Shown here in pieces: positions 36,880 through 46,289 of a stretch of 64,000 bases of DNA. Position numbers and translations under genes: made by a program. A model generated the notes under the pieces. That model was not told the origin of the DNA, searched no databases, and worked only from the letters and a program-made list of their open reading frames with translations. The first letter of the stretch is position 1, and each line of letters starts with the position of its first letter. Origin of the DNA: Dictyoglomus sp. NZ13-RE01 (GTDB lineage: Bacteria; Dictyoglomota; Dictyoglomia; Dictyoglomales; Dictyoglomaceae); contig NIRF01000005.1 in assembly GCA_002878375.1 (NCBI GenBank), positions 1-64,000 of the forward strand. Reading direction: 5' to 3'.

Positions 36880-38009
36880 TTAAGAAGTTGGCTTGGAAAG
36901 AAATTGATTTATCATCTTTGCTTCATAACTTATCTGTAATTAAGGATAATGTTGGAGATAATGTGGAAATAATTCCTGTAGTAAAGGCGGATGCATATGG
37001 ACATGGAGCAATTATAATTAGTAGATTCTTATCGAAGTATGGTATTAAGAGATTTGCAGTTGCTCTGTTAGAGGAGGGAATTGAGTTAAGAAAAGCTGGT
37101 ATAAAAGAGCAAATTTTGGTTTTAACCCCTCAATTTAAAGATGCTATACCGTATTTAATTAAATATAATTTAACTCCTGTTATTTCTTCAATTGATTTTT
37201 TTGAAGAGCTTGGTAGGTTTACATACAGAAGAAATATTCCTTTTTCTTTTCATGTTAGTGTTGATACTGGAATGGGAAGAGAAGGACTATTGGAAGAAGA
37301 TTTAGATTCTTTTATAACCATATGGAGAAAATATTCTCATTTGACTCTTGAAGGACTTTCTTCTCATCTATCCAGCTCCGAAAATAAGGAAGATAAATAC
37401 AATGAGAAGCAGTTGAAGATTTTTGATAGAGTTTATTCTAAATTAAGAGAGATGGGATGGGAAGGTATATCTCATGTGGCAAATTCGGGAGGCATATGGA
37501 ATTTTCCAAAAGCCTTTTATAATGCAGTAAGACCTGGAATTGCTTTATATGGTTATGGGATGGAGGACTTAAAGCCCGTTATGTCAGTACATGCAAAGAT
37601 TACACTTATAAAAAGACTGCCAGAGGGATGGGGGGTCGGTTATAATCATACTTATACTACTACTAAAGAAACCTTGATCGCCTTAATACCTGTAGGTTAT
37701 GCGGATGGCTACAGAAGAGAGCTTTCTAACAAATCCTTTGTGATAATAAAAAACAAAAAATTTCCAGTAATTGGAAGAATATCAATGGATCAAACAATCA
37801 TAGATATTTCTTCTGACCCCTATATAAGAGTGGGTGATGAGGTAATTGTTATGGGAAGATCAGAAAGTCACAATATTGATGCTGAGGTCATTGCAAAGAT
37901 GGTAGGAACTATTCCTTACGAGATACTAACAGGTTTTGGTATGGCTAAGAGACTTGGAAATATTTATGTTAATGACTCATCTCTTGTGCTATCTTCAAGG
38001 CAAGGTTAA
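36876..38009 (+). CDS. alr: Alanine racemase
   Basis: The 377-residue PLP enzyme converts L- and D-alanine for peptidoglycan. The PLP lysine is K37 in VVKADAYGHG; SMDQ in the C-terminal domain and PVGYADGYRR are family motifs. It overlaps subunit D by four bases (ATGA), so it is expressed with the V-ATPase operon, an uncommon linkage. Its 3' end overlaps the convergent DHH-CBS gene by 41 bases. Confidence 0.96.
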   Translation: MIKKLAWKEIDLSSLLHNLSVIKDNVGDNVEIIPVVKADAYGHGAIIISRFLSKYGIKRFAVALLEEGIELRKAGIKEQILVLTPQFKDAIPYLIKYNLTPVISSIDFFEELGRFTYRRNIPFSFHVSVDTGMGREGLLEEDLDSFITIWRKYSHLTLEGLSSHLSSSENKEDKYNEKQLKIFDRVYSKLREMGWEGISHVANSGGIWNFPKAFYNAVRPGIALYGYGMEDLKPVMSVHAKITLIKRLPEGWGVGYNHTYTTTKETLIALIPVGYADGYRRELSNKSFVIIKNKKFPVIGRISMDQTIIDISSDPYIRVGDEVIVMGRSESHNIDAEVIAKMVGTIPYEILTGFGMAKRLGNIYVNDSSLVLSSRQG

Positions 38010-40488
38010 TCTCATCTTCCTTAGTTGATATATTCCCTTTTAAATGTTCCATAAAAATTTCTTTTAGCACATCTCCTATTATTCTTCCTTCTTTAAAACC
38101 AAGTTTTAATAGATCTCTTCCCTTCAGATATGGTATATGCTTCTCTTTGAGAGCAATTAATCTTTCTAAAATTTGTCTTTCATGGTTTTCTTTAAATAAT
38201 GCTAAGAAGAAGGTTAGTTCTTTTGGCAAATCTATCAGTTTTTTTATCAAATCATCATTTATCTTCTCATTTTTAAGTTGATGGAAATTGATTAATAGAT
38301 AAATTATGTTTTTAGAAAAATGGTATTCTTTCAACCAATTAACGGCTTTTTGTAAGGAGACATCTCTTAATAGATTTATAATTTGAAGAGATGTAATGTC
38401 CATATCCTTTCTTTTTCTAATTTCAATATTTATCTCTTCAAACTTCATTGGAAGATTATTTATTGGAAGAAGATAGGGAAGGGCGGAAAGCTCTTCTAAT
38501 CTTTTAAAAACTTTTTCTGGCTCTGGCTCTCGTAATATTAGTAAAATCTCTTCTTTTATTCTATCTTTACTTAGCTTAGTTAGGAATCCTTGTTCAATAG
38601 CCTCTTTTAGTAAATTTAAGGTTTTTTCCTCAAAATTAAAATTTAGCCTTTGTTCTAATCTTATGCCCCTTAATATACGTGATGGATCCTCAATAAAACT
38701 TAGATTATGGAGTACTCTTAGTTCTTTCCTAACTAAGTCTTCTAAGCCTCCATAAAAGTCTATAATCTCAAGCCAATTATCTTTATTTAATGATAGAGCA
38801 AGAGTATTTATTGTAAAATCTCTTCTTTTTAAATCTAACCAGAAGGACCCTTTTTCAACTTTAGGAAGTGCACCAGGTTCAGGGTAATATTCAATTCTTG
38901 TGGTCGCTATATCAATTCTTTTATTCCCCTCAAGCAGAATTTCTGCAGTCCCAAATTCTTCATGGACTTTTAATTCACCTTTTAATTTTCCAATCAATTG
39001 ATTTAAAAACAATTTAACATCACCTTCTACAGTAATATCAAGATCCATATTTGGATAATTTAATAATAGATCTCTGACAAAGCCTCCAATTGCATACACA
39101 GATGTATTTAGCTCTTCCGCAATATCTCTGATTATTAATAAAATCTCCCACCATGGCGTCCTTTTTACTAAATCTTCATTTATCTTAGATACACTTCCTA
39201 AAGGTGGGGATATGTGATTTTTGATAAAATGAAATTTTAATACATCTTGACGGGTTATTATCCCTAAAATTTTGTCATCTTTTACCACTGGAACTCTACC
39301 AATATCTTTTTCTATGAAAATTCTTTCTACTTGCGATAAAGAGGTTTCTGGATCAACAGTGATAACTGGTTTAGACATAAATGATTTTACTTTTCTTTTA
39401 TAAAGGCGCAAATTTATTGCTTTTTCTACATCCCTTCTGCTTATAATTCCTACTAATTTATTGTTTTCAACAACACACAAACCCCCATAACCTAATCGAG
39501 TCATAATTTTATGGGCTTCAGAAATTGTTGTTTCTGGTGAAATAGTTTCTACTGGATATGACATAATATTTTTAGCCACAAGATTATATGGGAGTATTCT
39601 TTTTAATCTATCCCTTAAATATTCTTCCAACTCTTTTAAATCCCTATTTGTCAATACTACTGTAGATGCGGATGGATGTCCACCAGGATCAAAATCTTCT
39701 AATACATGTAGTAGATTGATTTTGGGGGTTCTTGTTCTCCCCATTAAATACACTTTGTCCTTTATCTTTAACATTATAAATAAAGCATCTGCTTCTTTTT
39801 CATCAAGTAGCATATGGGCAAGGATTGAAAGCCCCTCTACATATTTATCCCTTTCTAAGGGAGCCCAGACTATCTTAAATCCTCTTATCTCTTCTTCTTT
39901 AGAACTTTGAATTAGCTCTGCTAAAAGATTCTTTTGTTCATCAGACAATTTTTCTTTAATATAATAGTTTATAATGCTAATATTGGCGCCTCTTTCTAAT
40001 AATAAAGACGCTACTTTTAAATCTCTCGCTGTGGTAGAAGAAAATGTAAAATTTCCTGTATCTTGATATATTCCTAAAGCAAAGAGAGTTGCCTCCACAG
40101 GATCTATTGGTATGTTATTTTTTATGATCAGCTCTAATAATATGGTAGTGGTAGCACCTACTTCCTCTATAAACTCCTTATCTCCTTTTATATCTCCACT
40201 TTTATGATGATCATAAATTTCGATGACAGGATTATTTTTAAATAACTCCTGATATTCTTTATCAATTCTATTTAGCCAATGATTATCAACGAGTATTATT
40301 TTTTCTACTTTATCAGGTGGTTTATCATGAAATTTTAAAAAATCCTTGTATAATGAATAAAATTCATAAACTTTTCTCTCCATACTTTTACTGGGTAGCA
40401 CTATTGCCTGAGGATAGAGCTTCTTAGCTGCATATAATGATGAAAGAGCATCAAAATCTAAATAATTATGAGAAAGAATTACCTGCAT
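37969..40488 (-). CDS. DHH-CBS-CBS-tRNA nucleotidyltransferase fusion
   Basis: The 839-residue protein has three modules: a DHH-family phosphoesterase (about 1-300, with SHNYLDFDAL and YDHHKSGD), two CBS domains (about 307-425) that usually bind adenine nucleotides, and a class II nucleotidyltransferase (GGFVRDLLLNYPNMDLDI near 465, RRDFTINTLALS, EDPSRILRGIRL). This architecture is known from several deep-branching bacteria. It may add A or CC to tRNA, with the 13958-15358 enzyme doing the other step, and the DHH module may degrade nucleic acid or nucleotides. It is last in the 13-gene run. Confidence 0.88.
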   Translation of the reverse strand: MQVILSHNYLDFDALSSLYAAKKLYPQAIVLPSKSMERKVYEFYSLYKDFLKFHDKPPDKVEKIILVDNHWLNRIDKEYQELFKNNPVIEIYDHHKSGDIKGDKEFIEEVGATTTILLELIIKNNIPIDPVEATLFALGIYQDTGNFTFSSTTARDLKVASLLLERGANISIINYYIKEKLSDEQKNLLAELIQSSKEEEIRGFKIVWAPLERDKYVEGLSILAHMLLDEKEADALFIMLKIKDKVYLMGRTRTPKINLLHVLEDFDPGGHPSASTVVLTNRDLKELEEYLRDRLKRILPYNLVAKNIMSYPVETISPETTISEAHKIMTRLGYGGLCVVENNKLVGIISRRDVEKAINLRLYKRKVKSFMSKPVITVDPETSLSQVERIFIEKDIGRVPVVKDDKILGIITRQDVLKFHFIKNHISPPLGSVSKINEDLVKRTPWWEILLIIRDIAEELNTSVYAIGGFVRDLLLNYPNMDLDITVEGDVKLFLNQLIGKLKGELKVHEEFGTAEILLEGNKRIDIATTRIEYYPEPGALPKVEKGSFWLDLKRRDFTINTLALSLNKDNWLEIIDFYGGLEDLVRKELRVLHNLSFIEDPSRILRGIRLEQRLNFNFEEKTLNLLKEAIEQGFLTKLSKDRIKEEILLILREPEPEKVFKRLEELSALPYLLPINNLPMKFEEINIEIRKRKDMDITSLQIINLLRDVSLQKAVNWLKEYHFSKNIIYLLINFHQLKNEKINDDLIKKLIDLPKELTFFLALFKENHERQILERLIALKEKHIPYLKGRDLLKLGFKEGRIIGDVLKEIFMEHLKGNISTKEDEINLALKIAQEMSH

Positions 40489-41474
40489 GTTATATTATAA
40501 ATAGATGGATTAAAATCCCCTTCAAGCTTATTGATTACAATTTTTTCCTCTTTATTGTGAGTTTTATATAAAACAGGAACATCATTTTCTTCTTTATGAT
40601 CGCTATAATAAACAGCTATTTTAGCAATAAGTACTTTGTCTTTTTCTTCTTCTACAATTTTATCAGGTATGAGGAGAACTGCGCTTGGATCTTTTGCCTT
40701 AAATAATGTGTCTTTTTCTCCAAATAAATTTATTAATTTCTCGTTTTCTTCTTTTTGTCTTCCCACAATAACCTTAATATCAGGAGATAATCTTAAGTGT
40801 CTACCAATCTTTAATAGCTCTAAATCTCTCCTTGTAATATCTTCTTTGTGATTTAAAAGATCCTTTAGCTTTTTTGAGAATTGTGGTTCTGTTAAGAGAC
40901 ATCCACCTGCAGGTGTTGGAATCTCTTTTAACCCTAATTCCTTTGCAAGTTGAAGCTGAACCTTTCGCGATCTTCCCTGTATATTTAAAAGCTCTTCTCT
41001 AATTACAAGTCCCTCTCTTTCAGGTTTTGTTGGGGGTAAAAGTTTTGCAGATAATGGACGTAAGATATAATCTTCTGCTCCTGAATATTTTTCAACTAAT
41101 TTTAAGGAATTTTTGTTCTGTGACATGGGTCTTTCTCCTAAAACCTCTCCTGTGATAATGAAATCTGCAGAAAACTCCTTTAGAAGTTCAAAAGTTTTTC
41201 TTATCATAAAGGCGTGGCAATCTATGCAAGGATTCATATTTTTTCCGTATCCATATTTAGGCTTTTTTAAAATTTCTAAGTATTCCTCCGTTATGTCTAT
41301 TATTTTTAGAGGAATTCCCAAAAATTCTGCAGATTTTTTTGCATTTTCAGGATTAAAAAAGGGGGTATAGAAGAAAATACCAATTACTTCTATACCCTGC
41401 CTTTGAATTAGAGAAACTGCTAATAGACTATCCAATCCACCTGATAGTAGTGCTAAAGCCCTTGTTTTACTCAT
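40479..41474 (-). CDS. PP-loop tRNA thiolase-like protein
   Basis: The 331-residue protein has the adenylating PP-loop SGGLDS (11-16) of ThiI/MnmA-type enzymes. Three cysteines, C83 and C86 in NPCIDCH and C192 in AGGCLLTEP, resemble the set that holds a 4Fe-4S cluster in cluster-dependent tRNA thiolases. The C-terminal part (GRHLRLSPDIKVIVGRQKEENEKL) may be an NFACT-R-like RNA-binding domain. It lacks the N-terminal THUMP domain of ThiI. RNA 2- or 4-thiolation is a fair inference; the target base is unknown. It overlaps both neighbours. Confidence 0.75.
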   Translation of the reverse strand: MSKTRALALLSGGLDSLLAVSLIQRQGIEVIGIFFYTPFFNPENAKKSAEFLGIPLKIIDITEEYLEILKKPKYGYGKNMNPCIDCHAFMIRKTFELLKEFSADFIITGEVLGERPMSQNKNSLKLVEKYSGAEDYILRPLSAKLLPPTKPEREGLVIREELLNIQGRSRKVQLQLAKELGLKEIPTPAGGCLLTEPQFSKKLKDLLNHKEDITRRDLELLKIGRHLRLSPDIKVIVGRQKEENEKLINLFGEKDTLFKAKDPSAVLLIPDKIVEEEKDKVLIAKIAVYYSDHKEENDVPVLYKTHNKEEKIVINKLEGDFNPSIYNITCR

Positions 41475-42535
41475 AGTTTGCTTACTGTTTCCTCATCTAA
41501 TCTCTTAATTACCTCCAAAATTAAATTCTTTGCTAATACAAAGTCATCTACATTAATAATTCCATTATGAGAATGAATATATCTTGCAGGTACGCCTATA
41601 ACAATAGAGGGGACTCCTTTTGCATTTATATGGATTCTTCCACCATCGGTTCCGCCTCTTTCTAAGGCAGAAAATTGTACAGGAATATTTAGCTTTTCTG
41701 CAACCTCAATAAAAAGTGATCTTAAGTTTGAATTTGGAATCATGGTAGCATCGTAAAGAATTATGGAGGGACCTTTCCCAAGAGAAATGATATTATCCTG
41801 ATTTACTCCTGGCATATCTACCGCTATATCCGATTCTAAGACAATACCAACATCAGGATTTACTATATAGGAGCTTGTAGTTGCACCTCTAAGTCCTACC
41901 TCTTCCTGGACTGTAAAGCTTGCAAATACAGTATTTGGATGAGAAATACTCGTTAGATCTTTAAGAATCTCAATAGCTAAGGCACATCCTACCCTATCAT
42001 CCCAAGCCTTTCCTAATAGAAACTTTGGATTAGCCATAGGCGTAAATTCACTATATGGAACAATAGGATCTCCTGGTCTGATTCCAAGTTCATAAACTTC
42101 TTCGTCACTTTTTGCTCCTATATCAATATACATGTCTTTTTTCTCTACTACTTTTTTTCTTTCCTCTTCAGTTAAAATATGAGGTGGTTTTGAACCAATT
42201 ACTCCTATGAAGTCACCTTTTCTTGATTTTATGATTACCCTCTGAGATAAAAGTACCTGATCAAACCATCCTCCCAAAGGCAGGAATTTTATATAACCAT
42301 CTTTTGTTATACTTTTAACCATGAATCCAATTTCATCCATATGGGCAGAGAGCATAATTTTAGGCGACTCACTACTACCTTTCTTTTTTATTATTAAGCT
42401 TCCTAATCTATCCTCTAAAACATCTCCATATGGACTTGCGTATTTTTTAATAACTTCTCTTATCTCATTTTCATAGCCTGAAACTCCGAATGTTTCGGTA
42501 ATTTCTTTTAGCATTGTTAAAAATTCCTTTTCCAT
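41471..42535 (-). CDS. M42-family metallopeptidase
   Basis: The 354-residue aminopeptidase of the M42 (FrvX/YsdC) family has the two-metal site: SAHMDEIGF, GKAWDDRVG, QEEVGLRGA with the catalytic glutamates, ERGGTDGGRI and YIHSHNG. These form dodecameric tetrahedral shells that trim peptides in the cytoplasm. Some family members were annotated as endoglucanases; nothing here supports that. It overlaps the PP-loop gene by four bases. Confidence 0.93.
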   Translation of the reverse strand: MEKEFLTMLKEITETFGVSGYENEIREVIKKYASPYGDVLEDRLGSLIIKKKGSSESPKIMLSAHMDEIGFMVKSITKDGYIKFLPLGGWFDQVLLSQRVIIKSRKGDFIGVIGSKPPHILTEEERKKVVEKKDMYIDIGAKSDEEVYELGIRPGDPIVPYSEFTPMANPKFLLGKAWDDRVGCALAIEILKDLTSISHPNTVFASFTVQEEVGLRGATTSSYIVNPDVGIVLESDIAVDMPGVNQDNIISLGKGPSIILYDATMIPNSNLRSLFIEVAEKLNIPVQFSALERGGTDGGRIHINAKGVPSIVIGVPARYIHSHNGIINVDDFVLAKNLILEVIKRLDEETVSKL

Positions 42536-42537
42536 TT

Positions 42538-43746
42538 TTATTCTCCTTTCTCAGAAATTTCTACTTTATATCCACGGTTTTTAATTTTATCAAATATTCT
42601 GTTTATTTGCTCAAAATTTTTTGTTTCAATTGTAATTTCAACAGTACTTTTCCCTATAGGGAAAAGGGGATTTGCTCTATCTTGATGTATTGAGTTAATA
42701 TTTGCTTTTTCTTCTGCAATAATCTCTAATATTTCTGCTAATTTTCCAGGGATGTCCAACAATTCTATTTTTAAATGTACTAATCTTCCTGATTGAATTA
42801 GACCATATTCTAATATTTTTGATAATAAGCTAACATCTATATTTCCTCCACTTAATATTAATGCAATTTTTTTCTCCTTTATTACATCGCTATATTTTAA
42901 TAAGGCGGATAAGGTGACGGCGCCAGCTCCCTCCACTAAAGATTTTGCTCTTTCTAATAAATATAAAATACCTTGGGCAATTTCCATTTCATCTACAATA
43001 AACATATCATCTATATATTTATCGAGAATTTCCTGTGTTATTTTGCCTGGTTTTTTTACAGCTATACCTTCTGCAATAGTTGATGAGGTTTTATCTGAAA
43101 TTGTTATTCCTTTAAATCTTTCATAGTAGTATGGAAATGCAAAAGTTTGTACCCCATATATCTTAATGTTTGGATTTTGTTCTTTTATTGCAATACAAAC
43201 CCCTGATGAAAGCCCTCCACCCCCTATGGGGACAATAATGGCTTGAATATCAGGCATATCGCTTAAAATTTCTAAGCCTACAGTCCCTTGTCCAGCTATT
43301 ATTTTAGGATCATCAAAGGGGTGAATAAACTCTAACTTTTCTTCTTCTGCAATTTTTAATGCATAGTTATAAGCTTCATCATAATAAGATCCATATAGAA
43401 TTACTTTTGCGGAGTAACTTTTTGTAGAGGCTACTTTTATGATAGGAGTATTTTCAGGCATAACTATAACTGTGGGAATTGAGAAAATCTTACCTCCATA
43501 AGCAACCCCTTGAGCATGATTACCTGCAGATGCTGCAATAATACCGTTCACCTTTTTATCTATTTGCCTTATATAATTGATGGCTCCTCTGATCTTAAAG
43601 GATCCAGTTTTTTGTAAGTTCTCAAACTTTAAATAAACATCTTTTTTGGTCATATCACTAAAAGTTTGGGAATAGGAGAGGGGAGTATGATGCACATATG
43701 GGGAAATTCTTTCCTGGGCTTCTTTGACCTCTTTTAGGCTTATCAT
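42538..43746 (-). CDS. ilvA: Threonine ammonia-lyase
   Basis: The 402-residue PLP enzyme deaminates threonine to 2-oxobutanoate. The PLP lysine is K51 in KTGSFKIRGAI; ASAGNHAQGVA and PIGGGGLSSG bind the cofactor. A single C-terminal ACT-type domain (about 325-402) gives the short, TdcB/IlvA2-like form, so it may be biosynthetic or catabolic. No isoleucine genes are nearby. Gap to the M42 gene is two bases. Confidence 0.9.
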   Translation of the reverse strand: MISLKEVKEAQERISPYVHHTPLSYSQTFSDMTKKDVYLKFENLQKTGSFKIRGAINYIRQIDKKVNGIIAASAGNHAQGVAYGGKIFSIPTVIVMPENTPIIKVASTKSYSAKVILYGSYYDEAYNYALKIAEEEKLEFIHPFDDPKIIAGQGTVGLEILSDMPDIQAIIVPIGGGGLSSGVCIAIKEQNPNIKIYGVQTFAFPYYYERFKGITISDKTSSTIAEGIAVKKPGKITQEILDKYIDDMFIVDEMEIAQGILYLLERAKSLVEGAGAVTLSALLKYSDVIKEKKIALILSGGNIDVSLLSKILEYGLIQSGRLVHLKIELLDIPGKLAEILEIIAEEKANINSIHQDRANPLFPIGKSTVEITIETKNFEQINRIFDKIKNRGYKVEISEKGE

Positions 43747-43749
43747 ACA

Positions 43750-44616
43750 TTACACTCCTTTTATATAAATTCCTCTATTAACAAACTTACAAGTTTTTAT
43801 TTTAAAACTATTGGGGAATTTTTCAATAAATTTTTCTCTTGCTTTTTTTAATTGGGTTAAATCATCAAATAAAGCGTAAATAGAAGAGCCAGTTCCGGAT
43901 AGTGAAACCAAAGGAGTAAAGAGGAGTAAAAATTCCTTTATATCTTTTATAATTCTATATTTTCTAAAAACTATATCTTCAAAAAGGTTGAAGGTGCCAG
44001 TTAATTTTTGGTTATTTATGTTTGAAATTACATTTTTCCAATCTAAATGCTCTCCTAAATCCCTTTCCTTTATCTCTCCATATATTTCCTTTGTACTAAT
44101 ACTAAAATTAGGTAATATCAAAAGTACAAAATAGGAAGGAAGGTTCTTAAGCTTAGTGATTTTTTCTCCCTTCTCTTCTGCAAGAGCGGTACCACCGTAG
44201 AGAAAAAATGGAACATCAGATCCTAATTGTATAGCAAGTTGAGATAGGTCTTCTTTACTTAATCCAAATTTTGTTATGAAATTAAGAAAGTATAGTATAG
44301 AACCAGCGTTAGAACTTCCCCCACCAAGACCTCCCCCTATAGGGATTTTCTTATAATGAAAAATTTCTAAACCAATTGGATATTTAGTTTTTTCAATAAA
44401 TTTACTGTAAGCTTTATAAATGAGATTTTTTTGTAGAGGAATGTCATAATTACTTTTCAGTATAAAGTAAGGAGATTTTAGAGTCTTTATGAATAGAAGA
44501 TCGTATAGATCTATGTTCTGAAGAATTATTTTAACATTATGATACCCGTCTGTCCTTTTGCTAATAACATCCAAGAATAATGTAATTTTAGCATAGGAAT
44601 ATATTTTATATACCAT
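43750..44616 (-). CDS. ispE: 4-diphosphocytidyl-2-C-methyl-D-erythritol kinase
   Basis: The 288-residue GHMP kinase of the non-mevalonate isoprenoid pathway has the ATP loop PIGGGLGGGSSNAGS at 92-106, AKITLFLDVISKRTDGYHNV at the start and LSGTGSSIYALF near the end. It follows rsmA with an 11-base overlap, as in Bacillus relatives. Confidence 0.95.
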   Translation of the reverse strand: MVYKIYSYAKITLFLDVISKRTDGYHNVKIILQNIDLYDLLFIKTLKSPYFILKSNYDIPLQKNLIYKAYSKFIEKTKYPIGLEIFHYKKIPIGGGLGGGSSNAGSILYFLNFITKFGLSKEDLSQLAIQLGSDVPFFLYGGTALAEEKGEKITKLKNLPSYFVLLILPNFSISTKEIYGEIKERDLGEHLDWKNVISNINNQKLTGTFNLFEDIVFRKYRIIKDIKEFLLLFTPLVSLSGTGSSIYALFDDLTQLKKAREKFIEKFPNSFKIKTCKFVNRGIYIKGV

Positions 44617-45442
44617 ACTCTTCCACTAAGTTGCTTATTTTAATATATACATCTATTGGTATATTTTCTGCTCTTTCTTTTAGATTGATATTTAGTTTAC
44701 TGAATATATCTTCCCAAGGAATATTACGAAATTCGCTCTTAAGATTGTTAATTAGATACTTTCTTCTGAATTTAAAGGCAGATTTTATTAACTTGTAAAA
44801 AAGCTCAGGATTTTTTATAGATTGATTTTTAGGATTGTATGAAAATTTTACAAGAAGAGAATCTACTTCTGGAATAGGAAAGAAAAAATGGGCAGGGACT
44901 GGAGTTATAATTTCAAAGTCATACATAAGGCTTAGCAAAATAGAGAGAGGACTAAAATTTTTTGTGCCATGTTTAGATGTTATTCTCTCCACCATTTCTT
45001 TTTGTAATAGTAGGACCATTGTTTGAGCATAAGGACCTTTCTTAAGGTATTCACCTAAAAATGTACCGGAAATATAATAGGGCAGATTGCCAAATATTTT
45101 ATATGGTGTAGTTACAATTTTTGATAATTCAATTTTCAAGATATCGTCAAAGATTAATTCCACATTTGAAAATTCTTTTAAACTTTCTTTGAGGATTTCT
45201 TCAAATCTTTTATCAATTTCCACTGCAATAACTTTATAGACATATTTTGCTAATTCTCTTGTTAAGGTTCCAATTCCAGCACCTATTTCTAAGACCACAT
45301 CACTTTTAGTTACATTACCAGCCTCTACAATTTTTTCTATTATTTTTTTATTCACTAAAAAGTTTTGTCCCAAGCTCTTTTTTAAAAAAATCTTATAATT
45401 CTTTAAGATTTTTACTAAGGTATCTCTATCTGTTAATTCCAT
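44606..45442 (-). CDS. rsmA: 16S rRNA dimethyladenosine methyltransferase RsmA (KsgA)
   Basis: The 278-residue enzyme dimethylates two adjacent adenines in the 3' hairpin of 16S rRNA. SAM motif I is VLEIGAGIGTLT (50-61) and the catalytic NLPY is 119-122. Order 3D-domain gene, rsmA, ispE recalls the yabE-rnmV-ksgA-ispE region of Bacillus; no rnmV primase gene is seen. Confidence 0.96.
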   Translation of the reverse strand: MELTDRDTLVKILKNYKIFLKKSLGQNFLVNKKIIEKIVEAGNVTKSDVVLEIGAGIGTLTRELAKYVYKVIAVEIDKRFEEILKESLKEFSNVELIFDDILKIELSKIVTTPYKIFGNLPYYISGTFLGEYLKKGPYAQTMVLLLQKEMVERITSKHGTKNFSPLSILLSLMYDFEIITPVPAHFFFPIPEVDSLLVKFSYNPKNQSIKNPELFYKLIKSAFKFRRKYLINNLKSEFRNIPWEDIFSKLNINLKERAENIPIDVYIKISNLVEEYGI

Positions 45443-45443
45443 C

Positions 45444-46289
45444 TCAATTTATTTTCTCTAATATATAAACAGCAACCTTCCTTCTACCGAAGTTATATAC
45501 TTCCCTTTTAGTAGGTAAAAGAAGGTCTATTCTGTATCTTTTTATTGCTCCCCCTGTATCACCTGCTATTGAAAATCCATAACTTGGTATGTATAAAGGT
45601 GTTCTTAGTGGAATAATTCTTGGATCTACTGCTACTATTCCTTTTTCTGCTTTCCATCCCAGGGCTGTTGAATCGTCTACTCCCTTTCCCTCCCATGGGT
45701 AGTAGGCTGTTGCGGTCATTGTGTAAACTTTCTTTAGTTTAAAGGTACCCTCAGTTATGTTTAAGCACCTAATTATTGGCGAATTAATTTCTATTATTTC
45801 CGGTTCACTTTTTACTAATACTTTTCTTGTTTTTAGAGTTTTTGATTCTAATTTTCCATTCTTATATAAAAGAAGCCATTCTTCATATATTTTCCCACTT
45901 TTCCCTCTATTTACTACTTTTTCTTTATATTCCTTGCTGTATTTAACTTTAAATATAATATCGTAAGAAGTTGTTATATAATCTTTTACTGTTTTTTCTT
46001 CTATTCTATCTATTCTTATCTCTCTTACATAATTTAAGTTAGCACGAGGATGAGGTGTGATTCTATCTTTTTTGTTAATTTTTATATTATTTTCTTGAAG
46101 AACCTCCCATACATAGTTTGCCCTTGTTTTTATTTTCATTACTTTTTTGTTGCCATCAATTATAGTTATATCTTTAGGTTTTTGTAAAATTTTATTGGGG
46201 TTAAAATAAAATTCATGAATTACCCCCTTACTATTATTAATTATTAAGTTTAAAGATAATAATGTTAAAATTATTAGTTTTTTTCTCAT
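45444..46289 (-). CDS. Exported 3D-domain protein, YabE-like
   Basis: The 281-residue protein has an N-terminal hydrophobic segment (signal or anchor), a DUF348-like region (VWEVLQENNIKINKKDRI), a G5-like middle part and a C-terminal 3D domain. The three aspartates of the 3D domain are in AVDPRIIP, AGDTGGAI and RIDL. 3D proteins are related to MltA lytic transglycosylases, so cleavage of peptidoglycan is likely. Like Bacillus YabE and resuscitation factors, it adjoins rsmA. It overlaps tyrS by four bases. Confidence 0.87.
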   Translation of the reverse strand: MRKKLIILTLLSLNLIINNSKGVIHEFYFNPNKILQKPKDITIIDGNKKVMKIKTRANYVWEVLQENNIKINKKDRITPHPRANLNYVREIRIDRIEEKTVKDYITTSYDIIFKVKYSKEYKEKVVNRGKSGKIYEEWLLLYKNGKLESKTLKTRKVLVKSEPEIIEINSPIIRCLNITEGTFKLKKVYTMTATAYYPWEGKGVDDSTALGWKAEKGIVAVDPRIIPLRTPLYIPSYGFSIAGDTGGAIKRYRIDLLLPTKREVYNFGRRKVAVYILEKIN

